Shown here: one piece after another, positions 20,590 to 32,850 of the stretch
How positions within the stretch are numbered: the stretch's first letter is position 1
Layout: every line of letters starts with the position of its first letter
NCBI RefSeq assembly: GCF_021730395.1
Contig: NC_069362.1
Location: 68,217,501 to 68,281,500, forward strand
Direction of reading: 5' to 3'
Length of the DNA stretch: 64,000 nucleotides
DNA from: Mercenaria mercenaria
Taxonomy: Eukaryota; Mollusca; Bivalvia; Venerida; Veneridae
Notes under the pieces: model-generated
What the model saw: the letters and a program-made list of their open reading frames with translations, nothing else
Told to the model about the DNA's origin: nothing
The model's database searches: none
Position numbers and translations under genes: made by a program

Positions 20590-22110
20590 TCGCATTGTAT
20601 CCTCTTTTGATATTTTTTTTTGACACATTTTACAAATATTTTATTAAAATAAGCATTCTGTTTAATTTTTCGAATTTTATAAACTACATCTCCATAGTTT
20701 CCCGGGTGTGTAAGACCAAGTTTTAGACGTGTTTTAAGGTTTGTGTTATATTTCTTTAAAAGTTCAGATGATGTAGTAAAATTTAGTGAATGCCTTCCGT
20801 AGTTTATGATATATCGGTAACCCTGTTGTAATAATTTTTGTTGATATGTAGATTTTAGGGATGGGAACGAATACTGAAATCAATATTCGAATATTCGGTT
20901 TGCCATATTCGAATATATTCGAATATTCGGTTTGTTTTAATGGAAGCTTTAAATTCTTATTAAGTGATTGGCATATACACAACGTATTCATTTGTTTAAA
21001 GCGTGGATCATCGTAAATAAGGCCAAAAAAAATGTTTGTTTCAGGTAACCCGATCCTACATAGGGAAACCCGCCGATCCTAGCGTTTTACTTCACGATTC
21101 TGTCAATATAATCATGAACATATTTAACTAATTCAGTGTTTTAGCTTCAAAATGATACAAAAAAATCAAAACGAATATAATTTAGACCGTCGCAAGTTTA
21201 TCTAAAAATAGCAGGTCGTCTCATTTAAACACGTGACGCGCTGTTGTATTACCGCCGCCATTTTGAAAAATTTCAATCGGCGTGTAAAAATCGTCGTGTA
21301 AAATGCAAGTTAGGCGGACTTAAAAGCTCCTTCAACATGAACTTGTGCATCAGTCATACGTTTTTCTTGATTTTGTTATTAACTACTTCAAAATTTAATT
21401 CGAATACGGCCGATTGCGGATGAAAACTGATTCTGCGGATGGTCTGAAACGTACAAAATATTGTGAAAAGATCGACAATATCTACACGTTTGGCATTGTT
21501 TTCGAAAAAAAATTCTACAACTTGTTACATAAAACAGGCGCCAATAAAAATGAACAAAAGATAAAAAGATATCACATTTACGCCTTACACAAACTGTTAA
21601 TCCTAGCGATGACCCCAGGTAATTATGCATTGCAATTTTCTTGTTAATTGGACATCTTTTGACATGCATCTGACACATTGACGCCTGTTGCAAACTGTTA
21701 ATAAGTAACGATGGCCCCTGCCAATTATGCATTGCTATTTTCTTGTTAATTGGACATCTTTTGATACGTGATAAACTAACATGACATGGTTTTATTCTGT
21801 AAAATTAGCATGCTCATATTGTCCAAAATCAATGATACTTATTTTGAAAAAAAAATACAATAATTATTTACGAATATTCGAATTTGATTTTCATATTCGA
21901 ATATTCGACTGATTTTCGAATATTCGAATATTCGAACATTCGTTCCCATCCCTAGTAGATTTCTATCATTAAAATCCTCAAACTTTGAGAAAGCTCTTGC
22001 AAAACGAATAAGTTGCGAAATACAGACACCTTATGATGTCGCTCGAGGGACATCTCCATCAAGGTGGGGGAAGTTGACAATTTCAAAATTGAAATCGTCT
22101 CTTTAATCAT
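20590..22110 (-). mobile_element. Fossil reverse-transcriptase element, C-terminal part, split by a hAT insertion
   Basis: Minus-strand fragments on both sides of the hAT element carry motifs I know from abundant invertebrate RT elements: FPHLDGDVPRATS and ISQLIRFARAFSKFEDF at 21985-22090, and IYHKLRKAFTKFYY with LGLTHPGNYGDVVYKIRKI at 20650-20830. The family is uncertain (Penelope- or DIRS-like are possible), so it is treated as a fossil. Only part of the coding region is present and it is broken. Confidence 0.55.
20856..21954. mobile_element. Non-autonomous hAT element with perfect 8-bp target duplication
   Basis: The terminal inverted repeats TAGGGATGGGAACGAAT / ATTCGTTCCCATCCCTA are perfect over 17 bp, and GTAGATTT occurs directly outside both (20848-20855, 21955-21962). 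Subterminal regions are dense in ATTCGAATATTCG. The interior holds a ~110-bp tandem duplication (about 21590-21770, with TCTTGTTAATTGGACATCTT twice). It is 1099 bp with no transposase. It sits inside an older RT relic. Confidence 0.9.
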
Positions 22111-22379
22111 ATATTTTTGTTTCAAGATTACCATTCACAATTGTAAAATTTAAGTCCAAAAAAGACTAAGTCTGAAGTATTAGCCTTGTTATTTTTTGGA
22201 TAAATGTCTTACCATTTCTGAAAAAATATAGGTTGCCCATATTTAAAATATCACAAACATACCTCGAGGTTCCATTAAAAACTTCAATAATTTCAAATTG
22301 TGTCTCAGTAGACAAACTGAGCATGACATCTCGTCCATAACAAAATAAGAATAAATCAGCAATGAAAAAAATGTAGAAA

Positions 22380-22790
22380 CTTCAAAGAAGGTCCAAGTAG
22401 CAGCGTATAAGACATATGTTAGACGACAAGTAGAATACAGCTCCAACGTTTGGCACCCGTGACAAAAGATATTTAAGTTACAAGGTTGAACAGGTCCAGA
22501 GATCAGCTGCCAGAAGTTTTTCAAAAATGTGAACAGAATTAAGCTGGCAAACCCTTGAACATTGGTATAATATCAGTGCCGTTACCTCCTTGTACAAAGT
22601 ACAAAACTACCTTGTTTATTTTGACCATCACCACCTGTTGCCCACCAGAAATTATAGCTAATAAATACCTTATACAAAGACAGAGTACCATTTAAATTCT
22701 TTCTTTCCTAGGAGTATACGTTTGAGGAATAGTCTCTCTATAACCACCCGGTCTATGAATGCCAGAAATGTACTTTAGCTAACTCACCGT
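22380..22790 (+). mobile_element. CR1-like LINE 3' fragment
   Basis: KVQVAAYKTYVRRQVEYSSN followed by VWHP near 22390-22460 corresponds to KVKIAAYNTYVRPQLEYCSS and VWHP in the LINE at 16216-16569. The rest of the 3' region can be followed weakly to about 22770. It contains stops and frame changes and lacks both ends. Confidence 0.7.
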
Positions 22791-23245
22791 TTTTATTTTT
22801 GTGTGTGTCGTCCCCAAGAGAAGTATACTAAGTCCTTGCTGTTTTCGTACTATGTTGATAACATGAACTTAAGTGAATATTGTAAATTAGATCTCTTGCA
22901 GATAATACAGCTATCCATTTCAGTGACTTTGAATATGCTTTGTTTTCACTTATATATTATACCAGATTTTTTATCTTTATGCCTTAGATTCAAACAAAAG
23001 ACATTCAGTTTTAACAAGGAGCAAAGATAATCTATTGTCAACTAAAATCTTACTACAATCTGCAAGTATATTTTCAGGAACATTACTAATGATATAATGT
23101 ACTTAACATGAGAAAAGGGTAGCTTTATTTCACTTGTGTTCATAGTGTTAACATAGCACGAAAATACCACATGTACATAGCTTTATGTGAAATACTTACT
23201 TGATTAAGCTATTTAGTTTATACTTATTTATTTAATATAATCTGT

Positions 23246-23581
23246 AAAGTAGATCCCTCGGAAGCACCGAGAACAATGCAAACAGTGATAAGTGCAGACT
23301 CGGTTTGATTGAGTCTGTTCATGAACAGTAATGGAAAATGCAACACTGTCCACGCCCCCTAGCACCGGCTTAAGCAGTATTCAATTTTCAAATCTAAACA
23401 CGTTGGAATCAATGATTTCCTGATTGTGACGTAAGCTTTAAGTTTGTTTGAATCCCTCTCGAGTCCGCTTCCTGGAAAACCAGTACTGTGTCATATGAGG
23501 AGTGGTTGTAACCCCAGTGGGGCACGAACCCACAACCCCTGGGTTGAGCGGCCGACACCTTAACCACTAGACCGCCGCTCC
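23246..23581 (-). mobile_element. tRNA-headed SINE, near full length
   Basis: On the minus strand the head at 23581-23498 begins GGAGCGGCGGTCTAGTGGTT (A box region) and has GGTTCGTGCCCC (B box). The body contains GGAAGCGGACTCGAGAGGGA and ends in a conserved tail, CCATTACTGTTCATGAACAG ... ACCGAGTCTGC ... GTGCTTCCGAGGGATC. The same tail occurs at 24310-24500 (minus) and 43860-43995 (plus), so it defines a family. Confidence 0.7.
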
Positions 23582-24228
23582 ATTTTTTATCAAGCTATTT
23601 GAAATTGGAACAGTCTTCCAATAAAAATAAATACAAAGCAAAACACACTTTTAAGAAAGAAGTCAATCCGAAACTGAATGACAGCATGCAATGCGCAGAA
23701 AAACGCAAATTATACCTTTTGTTAATATGTCAGATTTTTATCATTTGTGTACAGAATTTGTTCTGTGATGTGTGTGTCAGTGGTCTTTTCCTCCTTTGGC
23801 ATTTTTTCTTTGAAATCAATCCACCTAAATGTGGTTATATAAAACATGTCATCTAACGTAACCCTTCAAAGACTGTAATATCATTTAATCGGAGTTGTTT
23901 TTCTTTGTTTCAGTTTCTTGTTATTATTTAATATAAAAAGTGTAAAATCATGGTATTTTTGTTCGCAACGAACTATTTGGTGACGTTATTTTGAAATATA
24001 TATACGAATAACCCTAAATCTATTTATCTATCTAACATTGCCTAATCCCGGTAGAGAGTGATGACCAGTGCATTTTAATAGTTTTTCATGTGTGGGTCTT
24101 GTTACATTATGTATGAGGATTAATTGTTCCCATGTGTGTATTGATCATTGTTCACACCACTTATGTTGTATGTATGTATACTTTATTGTAAGAAAGTGCA
24201 TCAGAAATCTCTCTCTATATATTTTACC

Positions 24229-24249
24229 AATATATATATATATATATAA
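24229..24249. repeat. Short (TA)n microsatellite
   Basis: About ten TA units. It is of no evident function. Confidence 0.7.
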
Positions 24250-24309
24250 AATTCTTAAACTTGGATAAAAACACTGGCATGTCGTTCTTGTTCAGATAGA
24301 CAACAGTAA

Positions 24310-24500
24310 AACACGTGAGATGATCGTTTGGAAGCACATAACACAACGAAGCAAAACAAAAGCAGACTCGGTTCGATAGTCTGTTTACGAGAGGTAATGG
24401 AACGTGCCACACTCCTCAAGTCCTAAACACTTCTAACATAGACAAGTGGAATATTCTGCATGATTCCCAACTCCCAGAAAAACGATATACCGAAACAGGG
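24310..24500 (-). mobile_element. 5'-truncated SINE, same family as 23246-23581
   Basis: The minus strand carries GTTCCATTACCTCTCGTAAA, then CCGAGTCTGCTTTTGTTTTG and TGTGCTTCCAAACGATCAT, in the order of the tail of the SINE at 23246-23581. The tRNA-like head is absent. Confidence 0.6.
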
Positions 24501-24509
24501 ATGTATTGT

Positions 24510-25775
24510 TATCTTTCAGGAAGTATCATCTGTGGTCTTAAGTTTTTAGTATATTTTGGGTTACCAAAGATATTTTTGGAGCCTTCAAAAGGGCTACCTC
24601 TAGATGAAAATCACAATTATACATCGTTTAAACCACATACTAATCAAAACTATATAGTTCAAACTATAATGATGAATCTAAACATTTTGAATTCCTTTTA
24701 TTTTCCATCAAAATGATCCTGTGTGACTAATGCTGTAGGCATCTTTTCTAGCTATTTGACGGAAAAAAAGTAGTTCAAATCTAACAGAGCTCACCGACTC
24801 ACATTGTTTGTAATTTCTATTTCAATTACTGTAAAGTAAAAGTAGTTTCTAAATAACAGACATTACGTAAATCTGGAGCTTTCTAACTCGCTCCTCTTTA
24901 TGTCAATGATAAATGAAAAGAAATAGGGGTTTAACCATATTCACAGTGATTTTAACCTATTAGTTTTCACAATAGGTTTTGGGACTTTACTATTTTGCAT
25001 TATTAAATGACGCTACATTTGAAAAAAAGTCTTGGTCTTTTATTTCGGACGGACGTGTTAACTAATGTCACAGCAGATATACCGAAACTATGCATATTTA
25101 TATATTTCATGTAATTTTTTCCCTTACACTTTACACTTTTTCGCACAATTCTTGATATGTACATCTTGCAAGTTCCAATTTTGTTTTTGCAAGTAACAGT
25201 TAATGTCAAACTATCCGCAGGAACTAGAGAACGGATTGTTTTCAGTTTTAGTTAACTATCACGACAAACATATAATTTTGCCAATATGTTACATGCTACT
25301 GAAAGTATGTTTACGAATATTAGCGTACGCTAAGCAACACATGTTGTTGATGACATTTCAAAATTTTAACAAATCAAATTACGCGATCATACAAATTTAG
25401 TCATTTTACGACTTCAATCTATTTTTGAACAGTGACAAATATGCACTGAAATGTCTAAAATTTACAAACCATTGAACAAATTATAAAGGAAGAATATGGC
25501 AACAAAAACAAAATTATGTCTTTATCGTGTTCTATAGAAAGAAACATAATATTTATGTGATATATAATCATTTTCCGGTAAAATTCATAAACATTTTGAA
25601 ATTTTAATAAGTTACTAGCAGCATTTTGATGTACCTGTATATTTAATCTAAAATACATTGAGTAAAGTTTAAGAAATTAGCAAAACAGAAAATGGATGGT
25701 GAGCTGTTCCAGTCTGTAAAGATCGATGGTCTCTGCTGCTATACAGAGCTGTAAAAACAGTATTGCGATACTATT
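24510..25775. other. AT-rich intergenic sequence, no feature recognised
   Basis: No gene, RNA or repeat ends are seen. An ATTAAA on the minus strand at 25642-25647 lies about 130 nt past the stop of the gene at 25776-26963 and could be its poly(A) signal. Confidence 0.35.
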
Positions 25776-26963
25776 TTACTTAAACTCATTCTCTAAAAGA
25801 AAGGCGATGAATTTTGCGTGCATTTGCTTGGCATGTGCAGCTGTGTCATTTTTTGACGCCATCCTTAAGGCTTCGTTGTTTGCTATGATTTCTTTAACGC
25901 CTATATGTGGCATCTTAATATCGTCCACTTTCATTAAAGTATTAGTTAGAGCCTCATATCTAGGATCGTCGACTGAAGAATCAAATTTCTCCCCAAATTT
26001 TCCAAAGAATCTTGGCGACAGTGCCCATTTAGGAGTAACAAGTTCGCCATTGTGCAGTGATTTTGTTCGCTCAAGAGGAAGCCCTGCATATCGCACCGAT
26101 TTTGTTGGACTTGTTGATCTTGATCGTTCGTATAAAGCTGATTTTCTGCCATTGGAAGTAGAGACATTCACAGAAGGAAGTCTGTCTTCCGTTTTTATTT
26201 CATCTGACTGATAATTGTTTACAGCAGTATTACTAGAATTTACATACACTCCCCGATTTGGAATTATTGGTTTTTCGCATGAAACCTTTACAAACTTTGT
26301 CTTTTCAGTGTTTTTATTATTGCCTTCATTCCTTCTAACAGCACTTTTGCTACCCATAAAGTAGCTGGAACATTTCCCACTTGAAATCTTATTAGACTGT
26401 CTGGAAGCATGCTTGTTTAAAACAGTGTTATGTCTAGACGTTCTTGATTCAGCACGTGGTGCTTCGTTACTCAACCCTTTCTTCTTCTCTGCCCTCGAAC
26501 TTGCTCTGCTAGCCCTTGACTCTGCACGAGAAACTGGGTCATCTATAACCGGACTACTTCGGGCGCTGAGGTCTTCCATTTGCGGTATTCTAACAGTTAA
26601 TATTTTCTTCGGCCTCTCAGCATGCGTTTTTTCAATAACTTTCCTTGCTGATGCCATGAACTGTTTCATCATCTTTTCTTTCACATTTTGTCTTTCTACA
26701 AATTTTTGCTTTTCATACTCATGGTTAGCTAGAAATTTGTACCTCTCTCTGCCAAGTTCAAGCTGCCTTGAGTATAACATTCTTTCTTCTGTAACATTCT
26801 CTGTTATATTATTTACACCGCGCGCACATTTTCGTGATAAATGCTCATTGTCTCCTTTATTTATCCAGCCGTTTATTTCCTTGATTGTTGTAGACTTATC
26901 CTTTTTTGTTGAATTACGCCGTCCTAAAGACGGAGCGCTTTTCGATACGCCTTTTCTATCCAT
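25776..26963 (-). CDS. Orphan single-exon gene A, 395 aa, paralogue of the gene at 35256-36110
   Basis: I do not recognise this protein. The frame is open over 1188 nt, and an in-frame TAG eight codons upstream of the ATG makes this the first possible start. Three zones are visible. Residues 1-105 are basic and helix-prone, with SAPSLGRR, TTIKEINGWI (25-34) and ENVTEERMLYSRQLELGRER (55-74). Residues 106-329 are low-complexity, rich in Ser/Arg/Lys, with RAESRASRASSRAEKKK around 145-162. Residues 330-395 hold DDPRYEALTNTL, NNEALRMA and FIAFLLENEFK. Zones 1 and 3 are shared with the protein at 35256-36110 (19 of 34 identical over the ENVTEER block); the middle is not. No signal peptide or membrane segment is seen. 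It lacks introns, so a retrocopy origin or an intronless lineage is possible. The maintained paralogy argues that it is real. Confidence 0.75.
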   Translation of the reverse strand: MDRKGVSKSAPSLGRRNSTKKDKSTTIKEINGWINKGDNEHLSRKCARGVNNITENVTEERMLYSRQLELGRERYKFLANHEYEKQKFVERQNVKEKMMKQFMASARKVIEKTHAERPKKILTVRIPQMEDLSARSSPVIDDPVSRAESRASRASSRAEKKKGLSNEAPRAESRTSRHNTVLNKHASRQSNKISSGKCSSYFMGSKSAVRRNEGNNKNTEKTKFVKVSCEKPIIPNRGVYVNSSNTAVNNYQSDEIKTEDRLPSVNVSTSNGRKSALYERSRSTSPTKSVRYAGLPLERTKSLHNGELVTPKWALSPRFFGKFGEKFDSSVDDPRYEALTNTLMKVDDIKMPHIGVKEIIANNEALRMASKNDTAAHAKQMHAKFIAFLLENEFK

Positions 26964-26999
26964 TTCTTCCTGATTTCTAGTTTTCTACTGATACGTTTT

Positions 27000-29690
27000 A
27001 AGTTTCCTTATCATTAGTATAATGTAGGACAACACAGTCCAGTATCCAGGAGTTTATAATCTTTCTTTACACAGATTCCGAAATATATGTTATGATAATA
27101 TGGAAGCACACTAACGTTTGTCTCCGTTTTTAAAAACAATATCTCCCGGACGTATTTAATAATCATTGTTCATAAACGTTAGGAAATCTTTATAAAATGG
27201 ATTAAATTTAATCGTTGCTTAAGTTTAGAAATAAAAAAAAATGAAAAATTCATGAACCTGATAGATTAAAGTAATCTGCTTTGACTGACACACCAAACAA
27301 AGCTGTCCTTAGATTAACCTTACCGAGCAAGGCTTTCACACGTATATTATGTGGGCCGACATGCGGTCTTGATTGCTACTAATATTAATAATTTTAATTG
27401 TCTGGTACATCAGATTAACCTGGTGTAATTTCTCTAAAATCGTTCAGGAAATGGCGACGATTTGAGTCTAAAGGTTAGAATTGCGATACATTGTCACTCA
27501 CGGAAAGTGGTATGGAATATAAAAACCGGCATCATAATATATAATAGTTGTTGCAAAAGATTATTTCTGCACGTGCGATTTAAAGTAAACGGCAGATCAC
27601 AGTCAAAGTTTTAGCTTGAGATATTAGCTTCTCGTTTTTATGTTTCTTTTACGTAAAAACAATTATTTATTTTATTTGACAATAGAATGTGACTTGTAAT
27701 GTACAGTGCAAGATAGTTGCAGAGTCCTAACTTCGTTAATATTAGTTTGTTAACAGTATGTTTCATTAAAAAAAAACTAGTAATCTGGGAAACATTACCT
27801 GCAATATTTTACTAACAGTGTATGACATTCGAGAATAACTTATAGCCGGAAGTAGGCGTTCTTGATTAAAAATCAATTCAGTTATCAATTTATATGGCAA
27901 AACTTTGTGGGAATGTAAAAGAATTTACAACTGGGAATGTATAAAATAAGAAGCAGACTGATTCTTATACGTTTGTTGTCTATAGTTTTTTAAGTGATTT
28001 TGAGAAAATAAAGCAAACATTTCAACTTTTGATATATCGTTTATAAATTTGATGACAGCTATTATCAAAACAGATTTCTATATCACCTATATCATGCCCG
28101 TTAAATGCCGCTTTGCTTTACTCTGATACATCCTTTAGTAAAATGAATTTCACTAGAACAAAAATCCCTGCTTTTTTGTCATATGATTAAATTTTGCTTA
28201 GTTTTGCTTAGTTACGGCAACCTTTTGAATCACTTGATATTGTACCTTTCAGTAGAGGCAAACCATTTACATAAAAACATTGAAGTTTACGTCAAAATAT
28301 GGATATGGATCTGACTTTTCGTACCTCCTCTTGCTAGGGACAGACAACTTAATTTATGGACATTTTCATTCAATTTTATATATATTTAGAAATTGTGTGA
28401 TTTGTTTAAAGGTATTTCTATTACTAACAATAACAAGATAAGTCTGTTATACCAGACTTCTCCAGAAATATATATGATCTGATAATCAAATAAAAAAAAT
28501 ATTAAAAGCCGAGAATTTGATGGGGCCAATACTTGTTTTGATTTGTATAAGAGTCGGAAGACCTTTTTTTTCAGAACTAGAAAGCCAAAAATTTTGTTCA
28601 GATTGAAAAAAACTTATAAAGATATATATTCTGTGACTGAGCTACAAAAGGCATAACAAAACACTCATGGTTGTTCAGGGATGAACTGGGGAGCAGGAGT
28701 CTGCGGACTCCTCACCCGAAAAGTGTAAATGCAAGCAAAATGTTTGATATTAGTCCACCTTTATTTTTAGTAATGATTGCTTTAAGGTAATCAAACATTA
28801 TTACTTTATCTATAGGAGAGGGAGGTAGCGGGCCTCCCTAAATTAGACCAGGAGCCAGAACACGTTTTAAGCGAAGTTTTATTCAATATGTTGAAACCAG
28901 AATATTGTTTTAAGCAAATCAAAATTTAGACTTTTTCATGAAAATCCAAGCAAGCCCTCACCTACCCAATAGAATAATAAATGGTCTCCTCCTTTGGACA
29001 GTAATATTCACAAATATGTGACATCATCCTTCGTACAATGTATCAAACCCTTTAACATCCTGCAAATATAAGGGAGGTAATTTGTGGACTGATATATATA
29101 TATATGACGCGTACTTTGCAGCATAACTCCATAACTGCTACACTTAATTAACTGTAAGTGATTAACTGATTTTTAGTTTTGATATATTAGGAAACGACTA
29201 TCAAAATTACTTTTAATATATGTACATGTATATTATAATTATAATGTTATAATATGGAATGTTAACAGCGTTCTTTCATGAATATATCTTTTATTATTAT
29301 TCAACTTTACAATATTACACACTGTATTAGATCAATTGCAAACATCATATGAAACAGACAGAGCTCATACAAAACATAACTGAGCCAATATGAGAAAAAC
29401 AGGGCCAATACGAAAAAACAGGGCCAATACGGAATTCAAGCATTTTGATTGGTTCAAAAGAGAGGGCCAATACGGAGAAGCCACTTCCGTTTGATTTTTA
29501 AATGACGCCATTTTGTTTTACATCAGAGTTATAGATTACATTTTTTTTCACATTTTGATAAAAAAAAGTCATCCAACATGTTCATTTAATAACCAAGTAT
29601 GACTGAGCGGGATGTACGTCTTCGGAGATTACAACGGTACTTTCGCTTATTCGGTATTGTGTAAAATGCAAGTGTTTCCTGTCAGAAATT
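27000..29690. other. AT-rich intergenic region, little recognised
   Basis: No coding region is supported. A short (TA)n run is present at 29092-29106. The 'gggccaatacg' words at 29400-29480 recur in the hairpin at 30994-31126. The rest gives no pattern I can name. Confidence 0.35.
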
Positions 29691-29700
29691 CTATCAGTTG

Positions 29701-30361
29701 GAGGCAGTAAACAGTTTTGAGCTGTTAGTGTCGAATTGGCCGGGGTGAAATTTACAAATAAGAGGCAATTTACGGAATGAAGTGCATATTTGAACTTCTA
29801 AATAATAATAATTGCTAGAATTGAAGTTTCAGCGGCTAGAATTGAGTTTCACTTATTTAAAAAAAATCAGTTGAGTAGCCTTGATCTTGATAGTATGACG
29901 TAATGACTTGCAGGAGCGTATACATGCTTCCTCTGAGCTAGCTTAAAGTGGGGTTGTCATTTTAGCAGGGGCCTCAGGAAAACTGGAACAGTGAAAAAAC
30001 GGTACGGATGGCACATATATTTGAGCTTATTTTCAGATTTTACAGTGTTACTGGAGTATGGAACAGTGTAGCAATTGGGGCTATCGTTTTCAGGGAATTT
30101 TCTGCAGCGATTTAAAAATCGGCAAATTTAGCTTTTTTCGACATCAGTTTCCGCGACCGGGAGAGCACAAAATTCAGGTCTTGTAAACAGAAAACTAGAT
30201 ATTAGAGATGTATTGTAGATGGTTTGTAACGATAGACATACAGTGGTGTTAATGTTGCAATATCTTTATTTCAGGTGTGTGGTTACAGACTTTTGTGTGA
30301 GGTTTTGAAAGTTAGGTAGGCGACTCTAAGCCGAGAAGCTCAGAAAACTGTTTACTGCCTC
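29701..30361. mobile_element. MITE with GAGGCAGTAAACAGTTTT ends, copy 1, 6-bp target duplication
   Basis: The left GAGGCAGTAAACAGTTTTGA and the right TCAGAAAACTGTTTACTGCCTC are inverses with one or two changes. CAGTTG abuts both ends directly (29695-29700, 30362-30367). It is 661 bp and non-coding. The left ~230 bp is closely matched by the shorter copy at 54607-54873. Confidence 0.75.
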
Positions 30362-30993
30362 CAGTTGTCAAGGAAAATAATAAGAAAATATGGAAACTCA
30401 TATTAATAAAAAGGATGAGACTTATCTTTAACAGACATTTTGATAGTGTGGACTATTTGTGCAATGATAAATAGCGATTCAAGTGCTGGAAAGTGGATGA
30501 ATAAATTGGCGAACAAGAGTGTCAGTTGTGAACTGCAAACAATTTCGGATAAGAATTAAACGAGGCATGGGACTATATAATATGTGCTTGATTGGTTGTA
30601 TTATCTTGATCAACACATATGTGTATAATTTTGTGTCTCGTTGCTTGCAGCCTAAAAGGAAACGACTTTTAAAGCAGTTTTTATGACAGTTCAAATGATA
30701 TGGTACTCGCTAAAGAAAATAAATAGGAATTCCAAAAAATAAGGTATGTTCTAGTTACTCTTGATTTTGTCGCATTAAAAGTATCTTTCAAAATTATTCT
30801 CAAGTACCTACATACAACTCATTCTGTTTTACTGGCGAAAATGATCATGATTTCTAAAATACGTCTAAACTGTAAACAACTTGTCAAAGAATGACACGAT
30901 TTTTCACCTGAACGTGCATAGCTGTCATAAGGTAACTCACAGAGTTCTTATACTGTTACCGCCAACAGTTGAAAGTTGAATAATAATATTAAC

Positions 30994-31126
30994 ATTAATC
31001 AAGCGATTTCATATTGGCCTAGTTATTTGTCCTCGGGCAGTCGTATTGGCCCTCGGCCTACGGCCTCGGGCCAATACGACTACCCTTGGACAAATAAAAA
31101 GGCCAATATGAAATTGCTTGATTAAT
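30994..31126. repeat. 133-bp hairpin (foldback) with GGCCAATA words
   Basis: ATTAATCAAGC at the left pairs with GCTTGATTAAT at the right. Inward pairing covers TTTCATATTGGCC, TTATTTGTCC and GTCGTATTGGCC, with a turn at CCTCGGCCTACGGCCTCGGG. The folded molecule would be an almost continuous stem. Confidence 0.7.
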
Positions 31127-31539
31127 AACATTATATTATTGTGTAACTTACATTTATTGATTAAGAAGTTTGTTCTTATGTATGGGTAATAATAAAGGAA
31201 AAACATTCGCATTATAACATCTTACACATGGTCACAAAGTCTGCATGTGCATGCATCAAGTGCGCTTTTGAAGTAACAATAAACACATCAATCAATATAT
31301 CATCTGTGCGACTTACCACTATAATCAATACACATCTGTTTATCTATTGATTCTGCTTAACTCCCTTTTCGTGTATTACTAGCAGCAGCAAGTCATCGGG
31401 TGAGTTAAAATATCATCACCGTATAATGGAAAAGAAGAAAACTTGAAATAATTGAAAAAGGTATGGACCTGTCTATATGAAAGGGGATGCGTATGGCGAG
31501 TCATTCTCATGGGGCGCTCAAATGGTTAACAATTTTGTT

Positions 31540-31800
31540 AAGAAGTAATTTGTCTTGTCTCAGTTCGTCTGTCTTATACGGTCTGCCATCCAAGCTCGTT
31601 TCTCAAAGAGGTAACACTGTCCTGATATGAATAATTATTTTTAACCCAGCGGACTACAATACGTTTGACTTTTTCAATTTTATCAATATTATACTGGGTG
31701 TAAGGGGACCAGCCAGATAAAGAGTATTCCAACTGCGGTCTTACAAGAGTCTTATTGGCATGTTGTTTGAACTTCTCATTTTTGGTGATGATGTTCATGC
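31540..31800 (-). mobile_element. CR1-like LINE 3' fragment
   Basis: Minus-strand KTLVRPQLEYSLSGWSPYTQ (near 31740) followed by KIEKVKRIVVRWVKNNYSYQ corresponds to the VRPQLEY...AARYV block of the LINE at 16216-16569. It is a different subfamily by sequence. Truncated on both sides; the palindromic MITE at 31837 lies next to its inner end. Confidence 0.7.
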
Positions 31801-31836
31801 GAAGAAAACCAAGATTTTGTCAGCGAAAAATGATAT

Positions 31837-32071
31837 GAGCCGTGCCATGGGAAAACCAACATAGTGGCTTTGCGACCAGCATGGATCCAGACCAGCCTGC
31901 GCATCCGCGCAGTCTGGTCAGAATCCATGCTGTTCGCTAACAGTTTCTCCAATTCCAATAGGCTTTAAAAGCGAACAGCATGGAGCCTGACCAGACTGCG
32001 CGGATGCGCAGGCTGGTCTGGATCCTTGCTGGTCGCATACCCACTATGTTGGTTTTCTCATGGCACGGCTC
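31837..32071. repeat. Palindromic MITE, copy 2
   Basis: Same element as 3055-3289, with ATAT on both sides (31833-31836, 32072-32075). The unpaired centre (AACAGTTTCTCCAATTCC) is in the opposite orientation to copy 1, so the insertion is reversed. Confidence 0.85.
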
Positions 32072-32075
32072 ATAT

Positions 32076-32846
32076 TAACTACGCAGAAAATTAGTATAGA
32101 TGTATTTAAAAGTGTTTCTCTACCTGTTAAGGTTAAGGTTAAGTAAAGGTTGTTGACTTCGAATTACTTGCCTCTCCCCTCTACGGTTATATAAAATCTG
32201 TTAAAATATCCTTTGTAAACATAGAACGCAACCAAGCGTAATAAGCCACGGGAAGAGACACCCAATTGGCCTGTTTTACTCAGATGACAATCCATGCGTT
32301 AAAAAGTGTCCCTATGGGTTCCTGCGATCTTCCTTCACCAATAAAAAGATTAGCAAGTTGCCATACTGAATAAAACTCCGTCTACTGTTATTTAAGCAGT
32401 TTTTAAATGCCATATGACTGCCTGGAATATGTGTTATATTTTCTATCTGTAGTCGTCAAGGAGAACTTACAGTATCTTTGGAATAGAATTACGCTTAAAT
32501 CGATGCTAAGGGCATGAGGACTGTCACACTTTTCTAGCGCCTCGTCCAATATGATTTTCTCAGCTGGGTACTCGTCCAAGTATACCTCGTATTGTACAGA
32601 ACAATGTTAAATAACTTTATAATATTGCATATAATTTTGCCCTATGGATACGAGGTTTGAAACTGACGTATCAAAAAAGTTTATTTTCACAAACGACTAA
32701 TTTCATCAGTAAGGAAACGGAAAATCCGAAGCAGAATGTGTTGCACCATTAAAATACGCTGCAGCCTGAGAAAGATACAATAATTTTAAATCGATCTGAT
32801 TTGATAATAAACCCGTCCTTCCTTTTTAGTAACATTTTATGAAATA
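32076..32846. other. Intergenic sequence, no feature recognised
   Basis: Nothing beyond a few GGTTAA repeats at 32129-32145 is seen. Confidence 0.35.
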
Positions 32847-32850
32847 AAGT

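Noticed and set aside
23498-23581. tRNA gene candidate on the minus strand
   Set aside because: Head of a SINE; it runs into a shared SINE body instead of a Pol III terminator.
26413-26973. 186-codon open frame on the plus strand
   Set aside because: It is antisense to orphan gene A, whose frame has a conserved paralogue; this one does not.
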